From contig OX337228.1 in the NCBI GenBank assembly GCA_946965045.2, forward strand, positions 1,116,001 to 1,180,000: a stretch of DNA of 64,000 nt, in the 5' to 3' direction. The notes below the pieces were generated by a model. It had not been told where the DNA came from. It searched no databases and saw only the letters and a program-made list of their open reading frames with translations. Source of the DNA: Epithemia pelagica (taxonomy: Eukaryota; Bacillariophyta; Bacillariophyceae; Surirellales; Surirellaceae). The translations under genes were made by a program, and so were the position numbers. Below, in pieces: positions 31,735 through 41,714 of the stretch. Each line of letters opens with the position of its first letter. The first letter of the stretch is position 1.

Positions 31735-32993
31735 TTGAGTGGAAAGAGAAAATTCGATCATGGCCGGAAAAGACTTCCACTTCTCCTTCAGGATTCCATC
31801 TTACACATAGCAAGGCACTAGTCACTCCCATTGCCATCGAAGATGACAAAGAAACAACAATCCAATTGGAACATCAACAACAACAACTCATCGAATGGCA
31901 AGTGGCAATGCTCAATCTAGCTATCAGCCATTGCTACAGCCTATCACGATGGAAACATATCGTCAACGTGATGATATTGAAGGAACCAAACAATCATCGG
32001 ATTCACCGTCTAAGAGTTATACACCTGTATGAACAGGATTATAACTTGATCTTAGCAGTGAAATGGAGACAGATGATACGCAACGGTTCTAACAATCAAC
32101 TTTTACATCCACAACAGTTCGGTGGAGTTCCAGGAAAAGACGCCATCCTTCCAACCATGTTGGAAGAGTTCCAATATGAGATTAGCCGCGTTAGCAAACG
32201 GCCGCTAGTCCACCTCGACTACGATGCAACGGCGTGCTACGACAGAATCGTGATGTCGTTTGGCAGCCTAGCATCTCGATCCTATGGCCAGCACCAATCA
32301 GTAGTATTTATCAATGCTGCAACACTAGAAGATGCAAAATATTACCTCAAGACGCAACTTGGTGTATCAGAGAAGTTTTACAAACACTGCAAAATTTTCC
32401 CAATCTACGGCTCCGGACAGGGAGCAGGAAACTCTCCAGGAATATGGTGTGTAATCAGTTCGGTACTTTTCCATGCTTACGATGAAAAGGCTCATGGAGC
32501 GACATTTCGTTCCCCACAAGGAGAGATTGAGACCCAAGTCTTTATGATAGGATTCGTGGATGACACCAGCGGGAGTACCAACGACTTCAACTTGCCAAAG
32601 CGTCAGTCACCAGAACATTACATCGCCAAGGCTAGCAAGGACGCTCAAAGGTGGAATGATGTTTTACGAGTTTCGGGCGGAGCTTTGGAAGATACCAAAT
32701 GCTCGTATCACTTCCTCTACTTCGACTTTACAATTGATGGGCTACCGTACCTTTGCAATGGCCAGATCGGACCTCGCATCAGCATACAGTTTAACAACAA
32801 CAATTCACCGTATCCGTTAAAGCAGCTCTCTGCTTATCAAAGCCATAGAACACTTGGTGTAATGAAATCACCGGCTTCAACCGACCGAAGTCTCTTCCAT
32901 GCTCTAGCCAAGAAAAACGGTCACCATACCAGTGTCATGGCACGAAGCCCGTTTAATCAAACAGACGCCTGGGCGTACTATCATTCCGTCTAC

Positions 32994-32996
32994 TGA
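32994..32996 (+). other. In-frame TGA in the RT retroelement
   Basis: The frame before (31662-32993) and after (32997-34113) is the same. Both sides are family-like, so one base change created a stop. Confidence 0.85.
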
Positions 32997-34108
32997 CCAA
33001 GCATTACCTACCCAATGCCGTCATCATCCCTCTCTGACAAGCACTGTAAAGCCCTCCAACGACAATTCAAGAAGGCTCTGTTACCAAAATGCGGTTATAA
33101 CTGGTGCACTCCAAATGCTATCGTATACGGTTCTCCCGATTATGGAGGTATTGGTCTCCGATCTTTAACCACCGAGCGTGGTATTTCCCAAGTATACATG
33201 TTCCTTGCTTGCTTACGGTCACAAGGCTTGCCGTCTGATCTTGCTCATATTACCGTGTCCTGGGGTCAATGGCTCGCAGGTACAAGTGTCTCTATTCTTG
33301 ACGATGTAAAGACTCCACTTCCTCATCTCGCTCCTATGATGTGGCTTCCCTCTCTTCGATCTTTCTTAGCTACTGTGGATTGCCGAATTGAACTTGCACA
33401 AGATTTCATCATACCCCTGCAAAGAGAGAACGATTCGTTTGTCATGGATCATGCATTGCAATTTACGACCAAACCATTGGATCTTCAACTGCTCAATGCA
33501 TGCCGATTGTACCTCGGTATCACCCTGGTTAGTGATATTACTACCTGCAACGGGGAATCCCTATCCTTAGCACCCACCCTCGGTCTACAACTACAACATT
33601 CTACTCTACGAGGACTAACAGCCTACCAAGATTATCCGAGCACCAAAGCATGGAACCTGTGGCGGAAATTTCTTTCAACACTCACCACTGGCAACACCGA
33701 TAGACAACTCAATCAGCCTTTGGGCAAATGGTTGAAGACCGGCTATTCAACAGTTCGGAAATGGAACTGCTACTTGTGTGAACAATCCTCACGACTGTTT
33801 ATCCTTGACGGCGCCAACTGCCTTATCTATCAAGAAACTTTTTACGGCTGGTTCTCACCGACGGACCAACTCACTCTCATTGTCCCAGCAGCCGCTGTCC
33901 CTGTCACGACGACACCTGCTCCATTCAATCAAAGGATTCTCCACAAGTATAGTCACCGTCTGGATCCTGTACCACCAGAAATTCCTAGTACATTTGCTTC
34001 CCATGTGACGACTCTACCCAAGTGGGAACAAGATCTTCTTTCCGGATTTGTTCTCTGTTGTTCTCCTACTACTCTGTTCGAACAATTCAACAATGGTCTC
34101 GTCTTATG

Positions 34109-34113
34109 CAGTG
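34109..34113 (+). other. Target-site duplication of element 2, left
   Basis: CAGTG occurs here and at 42498-42502, directly outside the two LTRs. Confidence 0.95.
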
Positions 34114-34896
34114 TGTTACAATTCTCTTGGAATTGCAGAGGCATTGATGCTCGGTAGAGCAGACAATCAGGTAGGTCACCAACCGATACAAACTTCTCAG
34201 GGTCAGAGAAGCAAGCAAGTCGAAGTCTATCAGAAGGATAGTCGGGACACAAAAGAAGATGTGATAAATGGTGATATTGTTAGATTGTGTGTTGATTACT
34301 ACGATAGGTCTACGTGAAATGTTCGGTCCTGCCAAGGGTCATGTGTCATAGGTTCTTGGCGGCAACAGGTTTGGAATAGTTGGAGTCAATTCATGTGATG
34401 TATATGACATGTATATGTGGACGGATAACATATACAGGGTCAACAGCTCTTGCTTTGGGTTGGCATAGTTGTTTTCATGGGGCGCAGCTTGTTGACAATT
34501 TGGAGATTGTGGGAATGGAAATATGGTCTCGCGTGATCGTGTGTCGTGCTTGGGATACTTAGACCGTTGGGTCGGATAGATGCCGACAGCGCTCGGATGT
34601 CGCTTGGGCGCGCTCGATGATTTCAGGCGCGTACGCTTAGGGCGTTAGTATAATGTCCGAGCAACGGCCAAATTTACGTCCGTTGTAATACCGCACGACC
34701 CAGTTTAGTCTTGAGAGTGAGTTCGTCAATCTATTCTCACTTTTCATGATTTGCGAAGAAATATAGGTCGATATAGCGCGAAGCTAGGGAACATAGCTCG
34801 AAGCTAGATGGCATGATGCGATAGCACGAGGCTATGTGACATGGGGAATCGATGAGATGTAGAATCTAACCACCATAGACGGTGAGAATTCTAACA
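34114..34896 (-). repeat. Element 2 LTR, 3' copy
   Basis: 783 bp with TGTTAC/TTCTAACA ends. The Pol stop codon (TAG at 34891) falls in the first six bases of the LTR as read on the minus strand. Differences from the other LTR include T/C near 34123, A/G in GGAGTC[A/G]ATTC, and two changes in ACGTC[C/T]GTTGT[A/T]ATACC. Confidence 0.95.
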
Positions 34897-35844
34897 CTCC
34901 CCACAACTCGTCGTTTCAGCCTTGTCATCATTGGATTTGTTGAGGTCTTGAACTTCTCCTTTCCAAAACAACAATGGCTTGAGCATGGGCCAAATAGATA
35001 CGAAATCCCAATGTTTGCTAAGGATATCGGCAGGGTTGGTCTTTCCATCTTTCCAGTAGAATGCAACATACTTTGCTGCGATGGCTTCACGAACTCGGTG
35101 GTATGACAGAAGATGGTGTCTCTTGGATAGTATGGAATGAGGAACGGTTGCATTGAGCACAACAGATCTGTTATCTCCGTACATGTAACTTCGCTCTCGG
35201 ATAGGTACTCCAAGGTAGCGGAGAGAATGTCGTAATTCTGTAATCTGATCTATTGCTGTCCTTGCAGCCACAAACTCGGATCCATAGGTAGCAGTTTCCA
35301 CCGTGCTCTGTCTCTTGCTGTACCAGTCAATAGGTGTTCCGTTCAACAAATGTAGAACAGCAGTGACGGATTTACCAGTGACTATATCATGCATGAGATT
35401 GGCATCAACAGAATGAGTTGTGGTAACATAGCGGCCAAGAGGTGTTGGGCAGTCTTCAGGAATACGTTCACTTGCATTCGAATAGACAGTGCGAGTCCAA
35501 TCAAATTCTTGGGTAGGAAGACTTGAATAATCAGGCTCTCCAATCCTAAATCTGATTGCGCCTTCTGGGAGATGTGCAAGGTATCCATAGATACGCTTGG
35601 CTCTATCAAGATGTCCTTTCCTCGGAGCAGCACGAAAGCGTGATAGCGTCATTGTAGCGGTGAAGACGTCGAAACGACCAATAGTGATCACCCATTGGAG
35701 TTGTCCAATCAGAGTTTGGAAATGGCTAGTACCTTCTTCATCAAGGAGCTCAGAATCATCCAATTCAGGATGGTCTCCACCAATAAGAGGTGTTTTGGCT
35801 TTCTTGGGTTTCTCCTTGAAGATTCGTTCGAAAGTGTCCATCAT
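34891..35844 (-). CDS. Element 2 Pol C-terminus: end of RT and RNase H
   Basis: This continues the frame of the upstream gag-pol beyond the TGA at 35875-35877. It begins in family sequence (VADPRRYIGKMM) and runs through TLIGQLQWVITIGRFD. The copia RNase H has VDANLMHD, TYGSEFVAARTA and YMYGDNRSVV, then LSKRHHLLSYHRVREA and NPADILSKH. It ends at a TAG just inside the LTR. It normally removes the RNA template during cDNA synthesis. As a separate ORF it would be made only by readthrough or from an undamaged relative. Confidence 0.9.
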   Translation of the reverse strand: MMDTFERIFKEKPKKAKTPLIGGDHPELDDSELLDEEGTSHFQTLIGQLQWVITIGRFDVFTATMTLSRFRAAPRKGHLDRAKRIYGYLAHLPEGAIRFRIGEPDYSSLPTQEFDWTRTVYSNASERIPEDCPTPLGRYVTTTHSVDANLMHDIVTGKSVTAVLHLLNGTPIDWYSKRQSTVETATYGSEFVAARTAIDQITELRHSLRYLGVPIRERSYMYGDNRSVVLNATVPHSILSKRHHLLSYHRVREAIAAKYVAFYWKDGKTNPADILSKHWDFVSIWPMLKPLLFWKGEVQDLNKSNDDKAETTSCGEC

Positions 35845-35874
35845 CTTACCAATGTAGCGTCTTGGATCTGCTAC

Positions 35875-38800
35875 TCATGTTCCATCAGAATCCTTGGTGT
35901 AACAACATCCCAAGTGGAAATCAATAGGTCCATCTCCTTTGAGTTTGAAGTTGTATTTCTCCTTCAGGATCTTGCAGATATTCCCAGGATCAGTAGAAAT
36001 AATGGCTAAGTCATCAACGTATACGGCAATGTATTCGTAACAGTCTTCTCCAGGTGCTTTCCTCATCCAGATATCCGGATCTGCTTTGCTTGTTGAAAAT
36101 CCCATGTCTGTCAAAACATCGAATAAGACATCATGCCAGCGTGCGCCTGATGACTTCAATCCATAAAGTGCCTTATATATAATCAGGATGTGACCTTCTA
36201 ATTCCTTGAATTCAGGTCCTGCGACAATGAAAATTTTCTCCCCTGTCAAGGCTTCCAGGTATGCATTTCCAATATCTGCTCCCCATATTTCCAAGTCATT
36301 CAAAGTACCCAGGAATAAGGCAATGCGGAGGTTGCGAATGGAAACAACACCTGAATAGATTGTCTCAACAGGTTCTTTTGTGAGATGTCCATCTGTGACA
36401 AGTCTTGCTTTATGTCGTCCATCATGTTTTACGTCAAAGACAAGATGTACACGTATCTTATGATATCCTTCAGGTGCATTGGATACTTTCCCTTTAATGA
36501 AGATGGCTTTCCCAAAATCCTTGAATGTCTTGTAGGACTGGATCTGTGACAATTCTAATTCTGTTGCATCCTGCCACTTTGTGTTGCCATGTTGTTTATC
36601 AAGAGCAACAGCTTCCTCATAATTGCGTGGTACTTGGAATCCAAACTTATACTTGACGGAATGGTGAACTTGTTTAATCCTTGACTGTTTGGCTGCTCGA
36701 ATGAGACGTTTGCTTGTTTTGACATAACGTTTCAAATGCTTCCATCCAGGTTCGTTGAGTAAACCATGTTTCTTTCCATAAATTGCTACAGTGATCGGAT
36801 CATCATTGGCGATGAGTGATAAAGGTTCATAGGTAGTCTCCCCAGTTTCCCAATCAACAAGCAAATTATATTTGCTCCCCTTGTAATCTGGATCAGTTGT
36901 GTTCAGTGGGCCTTGATGGGCAATGACGTCCCTGAACCTGAAAAGATTATCTCCAGAGGTTTGAGCTTGGTTATCTCGTTCGATATACTCCATGAGTTGA
37001 TTATAGGATATCATCTCATCAACATCAGAATTTGTCTTTCGGTAGATGTACTTGACACGTTCTTCCTGTTTCGTTGCTTCTTCATTAAGATCAATGACTC
37101 GTTTGATGACACGTGCACGGTGTCGCTCCCCATTTTCTTCTGTGTCGCATAGGAATGTGCGTCCTATCATGTCGTCAAAATCGATCGTGGGCATTGGTTT
37201 GGATGGATCTTCACTATCACTGCGCATGAAGACAGTATCAGCTTGCTTATCATTGTCATCCTTCTCAGACGAATCCTCCCCTGAAGGTCGATCCACACGT
37301 AGGTTAGGTGTAGTGGATTCAACACGGCGAACGGCAGAACGATAGATTATCTGGTTATCCTGGGTGAGAATCTTCCAAGTAAAAGAATCACCAACGTTGT
37401 GAGCAAAACCAACCCAGTGGCCAAGTTTCTCATCAGAAGAAGATGGATATGAACCGGAATTGGGTTCAGCGGGGTCGACACGGTAGTAAACCTCATCCCA
37501 GAAAGGAAAGAACAAGAGATGAGTAATGTCGGGTGGGCGTCCGGAGAGAGCCTCAAGAGGAGTGCGACCGGAATGGGTGGGTGATGATGTATGGTTCAAT
37601 AAGTCACAGACATACTCAAGGCAAAGAAGCCAGGTGTTGGCAGGGCAACCAGTGGCATTCATGAGAGCGTTGGTCATACGTTTGACGGTCTGGTAACGGT
37701 TTTCAGCCTTATTCTGGTGTTGATGATAAGGTTCAGATCGATACTCCCCAATAAGCAAAGTGCAAAGAATGTCTTTGACCTTTTGAGAGATGAGAGATGA
37801 ACCACCATCACTGATAAGAGTCTCCATGGCACCACGAAACCGGATGTTGTCCTGAAGAGTATTGACAAACTGTTTGGTTGACTTGATCCCATAGATATCA
37901 GTAACCAGAGTATCTCGACCAACAAAGATTTGTGCGACTTTACCGCCATGGTCAACAGCAGGGGTGTCGGAGAAAACCGAGTCAGTAGCAACGGGTTCAT
38001 GACGTTGAGGTATATTAAGGACCGGATTGCGAGCCTTGAAATGTTTCTTGAGGGTGTCGTGGTCAAAAGTAATGCTACCATTACGTGTAGTGTGCTTGAA
38101 CGTATTGGCAATAACATCTTCAGATTGCCAACCAAAGAATGGACGGAACTTCTTCCAGTCATACGCTTCCCGGTAACGACGGTGGACAGAGGCATGAAGT
38201 GTAGGATCATTACCTTCTGCGTCAGCATAGATAGAAAAGAAGGGTGCGTCGTCAGGTCCATGATTGTATGGGAGATCCAAAAGGAGATTGAGGTTACAAA
38301 CAACACGATCAGTGTACTCCCCATAGTTGTCATATGGATGGTTCGACATACTACCATCAGTCTTGACGTGTTTCCAATCAGGATCATTGTCAGAGGGTGT
38401 GGGAGAATACGAATGGTCCAGAACACCAGGATCCCATGTGTCGGGTGACGTGAAGATGATCTGAGGTAAGGTATTCATGTCATCGTCGCTGGGGATACCC
38501 AAGGAGTGGATGTAGGCTAACCCATCCTTGATGTGAAGGGGTATAGCACGGCCATCAAGTGTAGTGATGCGTTGTTTACCATCAACTTTAACAGATCGTT
38601 CATCAACAGCAAGTCCGAAATGCTCGAATTGACCAGGAGCATGGATAGATAAGCCCTTTCCATAATAAGCATATTCATTGAAGATGCCGACAATAGGTCC
38701 ATCATTGGTCTCAAACTTTGCGGCACATGTGACGACAGGAAGTCCAGTAAGTTCATGGTTATCAATACCCACAATAGTGACATGGCGGCCAGTCTTAGAA

Positions 38801-40578
38801 AGGATGCGCATGTCAGAACCAGCAAGTCCTCCATTAGCACCACGGTCAATCAATTGATTTCCTGGTAAAGTGGATTTCCTGGAAAACAAATAGCGTGGAA
38901 CATGTCCTGCTTGTTTATGCATGTTGGCTTTGAAAGTAACCTTCTTGCTCGTCTTGGACTTGGCGTTAGAAAGAACACTAGTCAGGTCAGTTGCCGGGTG
39001 ATTGATATCAGTCGTCATGGCTTGGTTGATAAATTGTGTAACCGGATCTGAATCATCTGGATGCTCAGGGACTACGCCAGGTGAGTCGTCATCAGATGCA
39101 ACTTGGTTGGGGTCAGGATCAGGTTCCGGATCAATGTCGAGGGCATGTGTTTGCACTTTCCTCGGTGTTGTTGATGAAGGTGCTTGAATCATCTTGTTAT
39201 ACTCAATGATCAACTTGTGATCTTCTTCAGAAAGTTTGAACCATAGGTCACGCGGTAGACTAACCTTGGACGAAGAGGATGGAGATTCAGATGTCGCTTT
39301 GGTGTTGTGGACATGATACTCCATATCATCTTGTGAGGTTATGTCACCATCTGTATCTTGGCCATATAGTGATTCATGTTGTTTGACATGTCGACGGCGA
39401 CTATGAACAGATGACTGGGTTGCTTGATCATGGTCATAAGCTGCGTCTAGAAGGAGACGGAAGTATGATTGATAGCAAAGGGATTTTGCACCGGATTTGG
39501 TGTTCACCACATTATCCAAGATCTTGACTCGGCGGAGATCAGGTACCTTTTCTACAGCTTGCATGAGGAAGGTCATCCTGGTATGATCAGGGATGCGATC
39601 AGACAATGTCACTAGATTGTCTAGCAAACGTAGCTGCTCTTGAAAGTGTAGAAGAAATTGACGTGTTGTTCCGCGCCATGTATCGTCAAGACGTAGATTG
39701 GAAATGTAGTTGGTTAAACGGAGGACTTCTCGTTTTGCTAGGTCGGATTCGGTATGCAAAGAGTGTAACTTCTGCAATACGGCACGCGCATCTTCATCAT
39801 GTTCATGTTCACGTACATAGGCTCGACCTTGGTCAGTCTGAATGATACGGACAAGAACGGAGTAAAGAAATACTTGTTGCTCTTGAAAAAGTTCTTCGGC
39901 ATACTCATCATCATGGGGTGGTGTGTATTTGAAATTCAGAACGTTGGATAGGCCTTGAGCCTTAGCTGTAGTCTTGAATACACGCCAGAATGAATCGTAG
40001 TATCGTTCATCCTTGAATACCTCATATGCAGTTGCGTCGCGCTTAGTTCCCTTTCTGAATGCTGTAAGGTCTTGTTGAGATTGGGATGCGGCAGTAACTG
40101 TGCTGACAGATTTCACAGATGACGGTGACTTCATTGGCGAGACTGAAATTTGGCTAGGTGATCCCTTAGAGAAATCTGTGTTGATCCTCCAAGTGTTGAA
40201 CTCTTTCCTCGTTAGGTTCATCCAGTCGCTATTGGATAGCTCGTCTTGAATTTCATTGGTCTTGTATATGGCCCAATAAGCCAAGAGCTTGATCTGCTGT
40301 CTTGTGGGGCCTTGTAGATCATGTGTCTGTTTGTTGACCTTGTATTGTGTCAGTTCGTTCATGGATTCCTCGGTATTAGTTTGCATATACGAGATAACAT
40401 GGGTAATGTTTTCAAAACCATGGTATTTCATCCACTTCATTAAGTAGTCGGCCCTTTCTTTGGTAAAGAATTGGCAGACAGTAAATATGATGTGGTCGAA
40501 TAGGTCTGTGTTCGAGACATTGTCTTGGTTATCTTCTCCCTTAGGAGTCGTAGGTGTCTTGGGTGATTGAGGATCCAT
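35875..40578 (-). CDS. Element 2 Gag-Pol polyprotein, ended early by TGA
   Basis: 1567 residues from ATG 40578. Domains in order: an N-terminal domain shared with element 1's Gag (about 20-150); a copia-type Gag helical region (about 185-410); a protease with LIDRGANGGLAG (Asp-Arg-Gly where Asp-Ser/Thr-Gly is usual, about 575); integrase with Asp in VATDSVFSD, Asp in LISDGGSSL and Glu in QHQNKAENRY; and RT with GHILIIYKALYGLKSS and AVYVDDLAI. No CCHC zinc knuckle is obvious. The frame ends at TGA (35875-35877) between DSDGT and VADPRRY, where the same frame continues, so this is probably a nonsense mutation. Otherwise it is intact over 4.7 kb. Confidence 0.92.
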   Translation of the reverse strand: MDPQSPKTPTTPKGEDNQDNVSNTDLFDHIIFTVCQFFTKERADYLMKWMKYHGFENITHVISYMQTNTEESMNELTQYKVNKQTHDLQGPTRQQIKLLAYWAIYKTNEIQDELSNSDWMNLTRKEFNTWRINTDFSKGSPSQISVSPMKSPSSVKSVSTVTAASQSQQDLTAFRKGTKRDATAYEVFKDERYYDSFWRVFKTTAKAQGLSNVLNFKYTPPHDDEYAEELFQEQQVFLYSVLVRIIQTDQGRAYVREHEHDEDARAVLQKLHSLHTESDLAKREVLRLTNYISNLRLDDTWRGTTRQFLLHFQEQLRLLDNLVTLSDRIPDHTRMTFLMQAVEKVPDLRRVKILDNVVNTKSGAKSLCYQSYFRLLLDAAYDHDQATQSSVHSRRRHVKQHESLYGQDTDGDITSQDDMEYHVHNTKATSESPSSSSKVSLPRDLWFKLSEEDHKLIIEYNKMIQAPSSTTPRKVQTHALDIDPEPDPDPNQVASDDDSPGVVPEHPDDSDPVTQFINQAMTTDINHPATDLTSVLSNAKSKTSKKVTFKANMHKQAGHVPRYLFSRKSTLPGNQLIDRGANGGLAGSDMRILSKTGRHVTIVGIDNHELTGLPVVTCAAKFETNDGPIVGIFNEYAYYGKGLSIHAPGQFEHFGLAVDERSVKVDGKQRITTLDGRAIPLHIKDGLAYIHSLGIPSDDDMNTLPQIIFTSPDTWDPGVLDHSYSPTPSDNDPDWKHVKTDGSMSNHPYDNYGEYTDRVVCNLNLLLDLPYNHGPDDAPFFSIYADAEGNDPTLHASVHRRYREAYDWKKFRPFFGWQSEDVIANTFKHTTRNGSITFDHDTLKKHFKARNPVLNIPQRHEPVATDSVFSDTPAVDHGGKVAQIFVGRDTLVTDIYGIKSTKQFVNTLQDNIRFRGAMETLISDGGSSLISQKVKDILCTLLIGEYRSEPYHQHQNKAENRYQTVKRMTNALMNATGCPANTWLLCLEYVCDLLNHTSSPTHSGRTPLEALSGRPPDITHLLFFPFWDEVYYRVDPAEPNSGSYPSSSDEKLGHWVGFAHNVGDSFTWKILTQDNQIIYRSAVRRVESTTPNLRVDRPSGEDSSEKDDNDKQADTVFMRSDSEDPSKPMPTIDFDDMIGRTFLCDTEENGERHRARVIKRVIDLNEEATKQEERVKYIYRKTNSDVDEMISYNQLMEYIERDNQAQTSGDNLFRFRDVIAHQGPLNTTDPDYKGSKYNLLVDWETGETTYEPLSLIANDDPITVAIYGKKHGLLNEPGWKHLKRYVKTSKRLIRAAKQSRIKQVHHSVKYKFGFQVPRNYEEAVALDKQHGNTKWQDATELELSQIQSYKTFKDFGKAIFIKGKVSNAPEGYHKIRVHLVFDVKHDGRHKARLVTDGHLTKEPVETIYSGVVSIRNLRIALFLGTLNDLEIWGADIGNAYLEALTGEKIFIVAGPEFKELEGHILIIYKALYGLKSSGARWHDVLFDVLTDMGFSTSKADPDIWMRKAPGEDCYEYIAVYVDDLAIISTDPGNICKILKEKYNFKLKGDGPIDFHLGCCYTKDSDGT

Positions 40579-40898
40579 GGTGTTATTTGGTTGGTTCGAT
40601 GTTTATTTAATGTGCGGTGTGATGTGGTTTATTTAATGTGTGATGTGATGTGAACCCGGATGTACCACGTGTGCCACGTATGTACCACGTATGTGATACC
40701 CGGATGTGTGTTGTGATGTGCGACTCCTGGAAATTTCCGTTGATTCCGACAAATTTTCGCCGAATTTCAACAAATTTTCGCCGAATTTTCGCGATTTGAC
40801 GGGAATGTGTGGCGTGTTGTGCGACCAAGGGTACCCGGATGTGCGTTGAGTTTAAGTCTTGGAAAGGTTTTGAGAGGACGGGAGTTAACTATGAGTAA
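40579..40898 (-). other. Spacer between ORF0 and gag-pol of element 2
   Basis: 320 bp containing short repeats (GATGTGATGTG near 40620-40650, and TTTTCGCCGAATTT near 40745-40795). On the minus strand one frame reads IRRKFVEIRRKFVG. It could serve as a leader or reinitiation spacer; no domain is seen. Confidence 0.5.
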
Positions 40899-41678
40899 TT
40901 AAGCTTCGGTCTCCGAATCCCCACTCTCTTCCGAATAATCAGAGTTGTTTCCAGGCTCAGATGGGGCAGCACAAGCAACAAAAGAAGGGGTATCACCTTC
41001 AGCCAAGTGGTTCTCGACCTCGGTACGCAAAAGGAAGATAGTTGCACGATGGTCCTCGATGGTATGGACCTCGTGGATGTAGGCAACGTAGTTATCTAGG
41101 CGTACAACGTTAGGAGGCAGAGGGCAAGTCGTCGCGTTCACGACGTAGATGGTATTGTAGTATCCAGTTGGGCGCTCGAAGGTTAGGAAGCGGAGGTGGA
41201 CAGTACGGATGGGGTTGCCCGAGAGGGCGGCCAAGATGAGGCGACGCCTCGGAGAACGATGAAGTTGGTCGTTCAGACGGTCAATGTCTTCTTGGTCGAC
41301 GATGTGGGTCACCGATTGGAACTGGCGTTCGATCTGGGTCTCCCCACGGATGATCTCGGGATCGAAGGTCGAACAAGTTGGTTGACGGAAGTACTTGATA
41401 TGATCAGCAATCAACCGGGTGGTACGACGGGATCGAGAAGGGACGAGCCGACGAGGCGGACTCGGGGGCCGAAGCAACGGCGCAGGGATCGGAGCGTGAG
41501 GCTGGGTTGGAGTCTCGAATGGGTTGCTGTTGGAACTGTCGACGGAGATGTTGACCGATGTGTTGGCTGCCTTCGGCGTCGGCACCAGTTCCTGCTGCAC
41601 CAGGGTATCGGGCTGCCCGGGATGCAGGTTGGCTCGATAGATCTGTCGTACAGGAGTGATAAGCTCGTTAGTATCCAT
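40899..41678 (-). CDS. ORF0: additional 259-residue ORF upstream of gag-pol in element 2
   Basis: The ATG at 41678 lies 22 bases beyond the primer-binding site, so it is the first ORF of the element RNA. The N-terminal third is Pro/Ser-rich (PLLRPPSPPRRLVPSRSRR) with a basic patch. The middle and end look folded: RLIADHIKYFRQPTCSTF, SVTHIVDQEDIDRLNDQL, then RTVHLRFLTFERPTGYYN and YVAYIHEVHTIEDHRATIF. The last 40 residues are acidic (YSEESGDSETEA). There is no zinc knuckle, protease or RT. It is separate from Gag-Pol by stop codons and 320 bp. Most copia elements have a single gag-pol ORF, so this is an accessory gene. It is open end to end while Pol carries a stop. Its function is unknown. 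Confidence 0.7.
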   Translation of the reverse strand: MDTNELITPVRQIYRANLHPGQPDTLVQQELVPTPKAANTSVNISVDSSNSNPFETPTQPHAPIPAPLLRPPSPPRRLVPSRSRRTTRLIADHIKYFRQPTCSTFDPEIIRGETQIERQFQSVTHIVDQEDIDRLNDQLHRSPRRRLILAALSGNPIRTVHLRFLTFERPTGYYNTIYVVNATTCPLPPNVVRLDNYVAYIHEVHTIEDHRATIFLLRTEVENHLAEGDTPSFVACAAPSEPGNNSDYSEESGDSETEA

Positions 41679-41699
41679 GAAACCACAAGGAAATAAGCT

Positions 41700-41714
41700 T
41701 TGAGACTGTTAATC
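41700..41714 (-). other. Primer-binding site, element 2
   Basis: Plus-strand TTGAGACTGTTAATC touches the LTR start (41715) with no spacer and is identical to that of element 1. Confidence 0.8.

Larger units (their letters stand above)
31735..34113 (+). pseudogene. Reverse transcriptase retroelement, 5' part (RT domain)
   Basis: The frame begins abruptly near 31735 with EKTSTSPSGFHLTHSKAL and no ATG, as in a 5'-truncated copy. RT motifs follow in order: RLRVIHLYEQDYN, the first catalytic Asp in HLDYDATACYDR (about 32215), GSGQGAGNSPGIWC (about 32412) and the catalytic FVDD (about 32555). The same frame continues to 34113 with a thumb/connection-like region. It is broken once by TGA at 32994-32996 (between HSVY and PSITYP). 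It is then cut by element 2 within the first residues of its RNase H domain. The layout (RT, RNase H, Cys-His tail, no visible LTR) suggests a LINE-like element, but I cannot assign a clade. It is dead as it stands. Confidence 0.82.

Noticed and set aside
35875-35877. Programmed stop-codon readthrough in element 2 Pol
   Set aside because: The position between RT and RNase H is not where retroelements regulate Gag to Pol ratio, and there is no evident stimulatory structure; a nonsense mutation is simpler.
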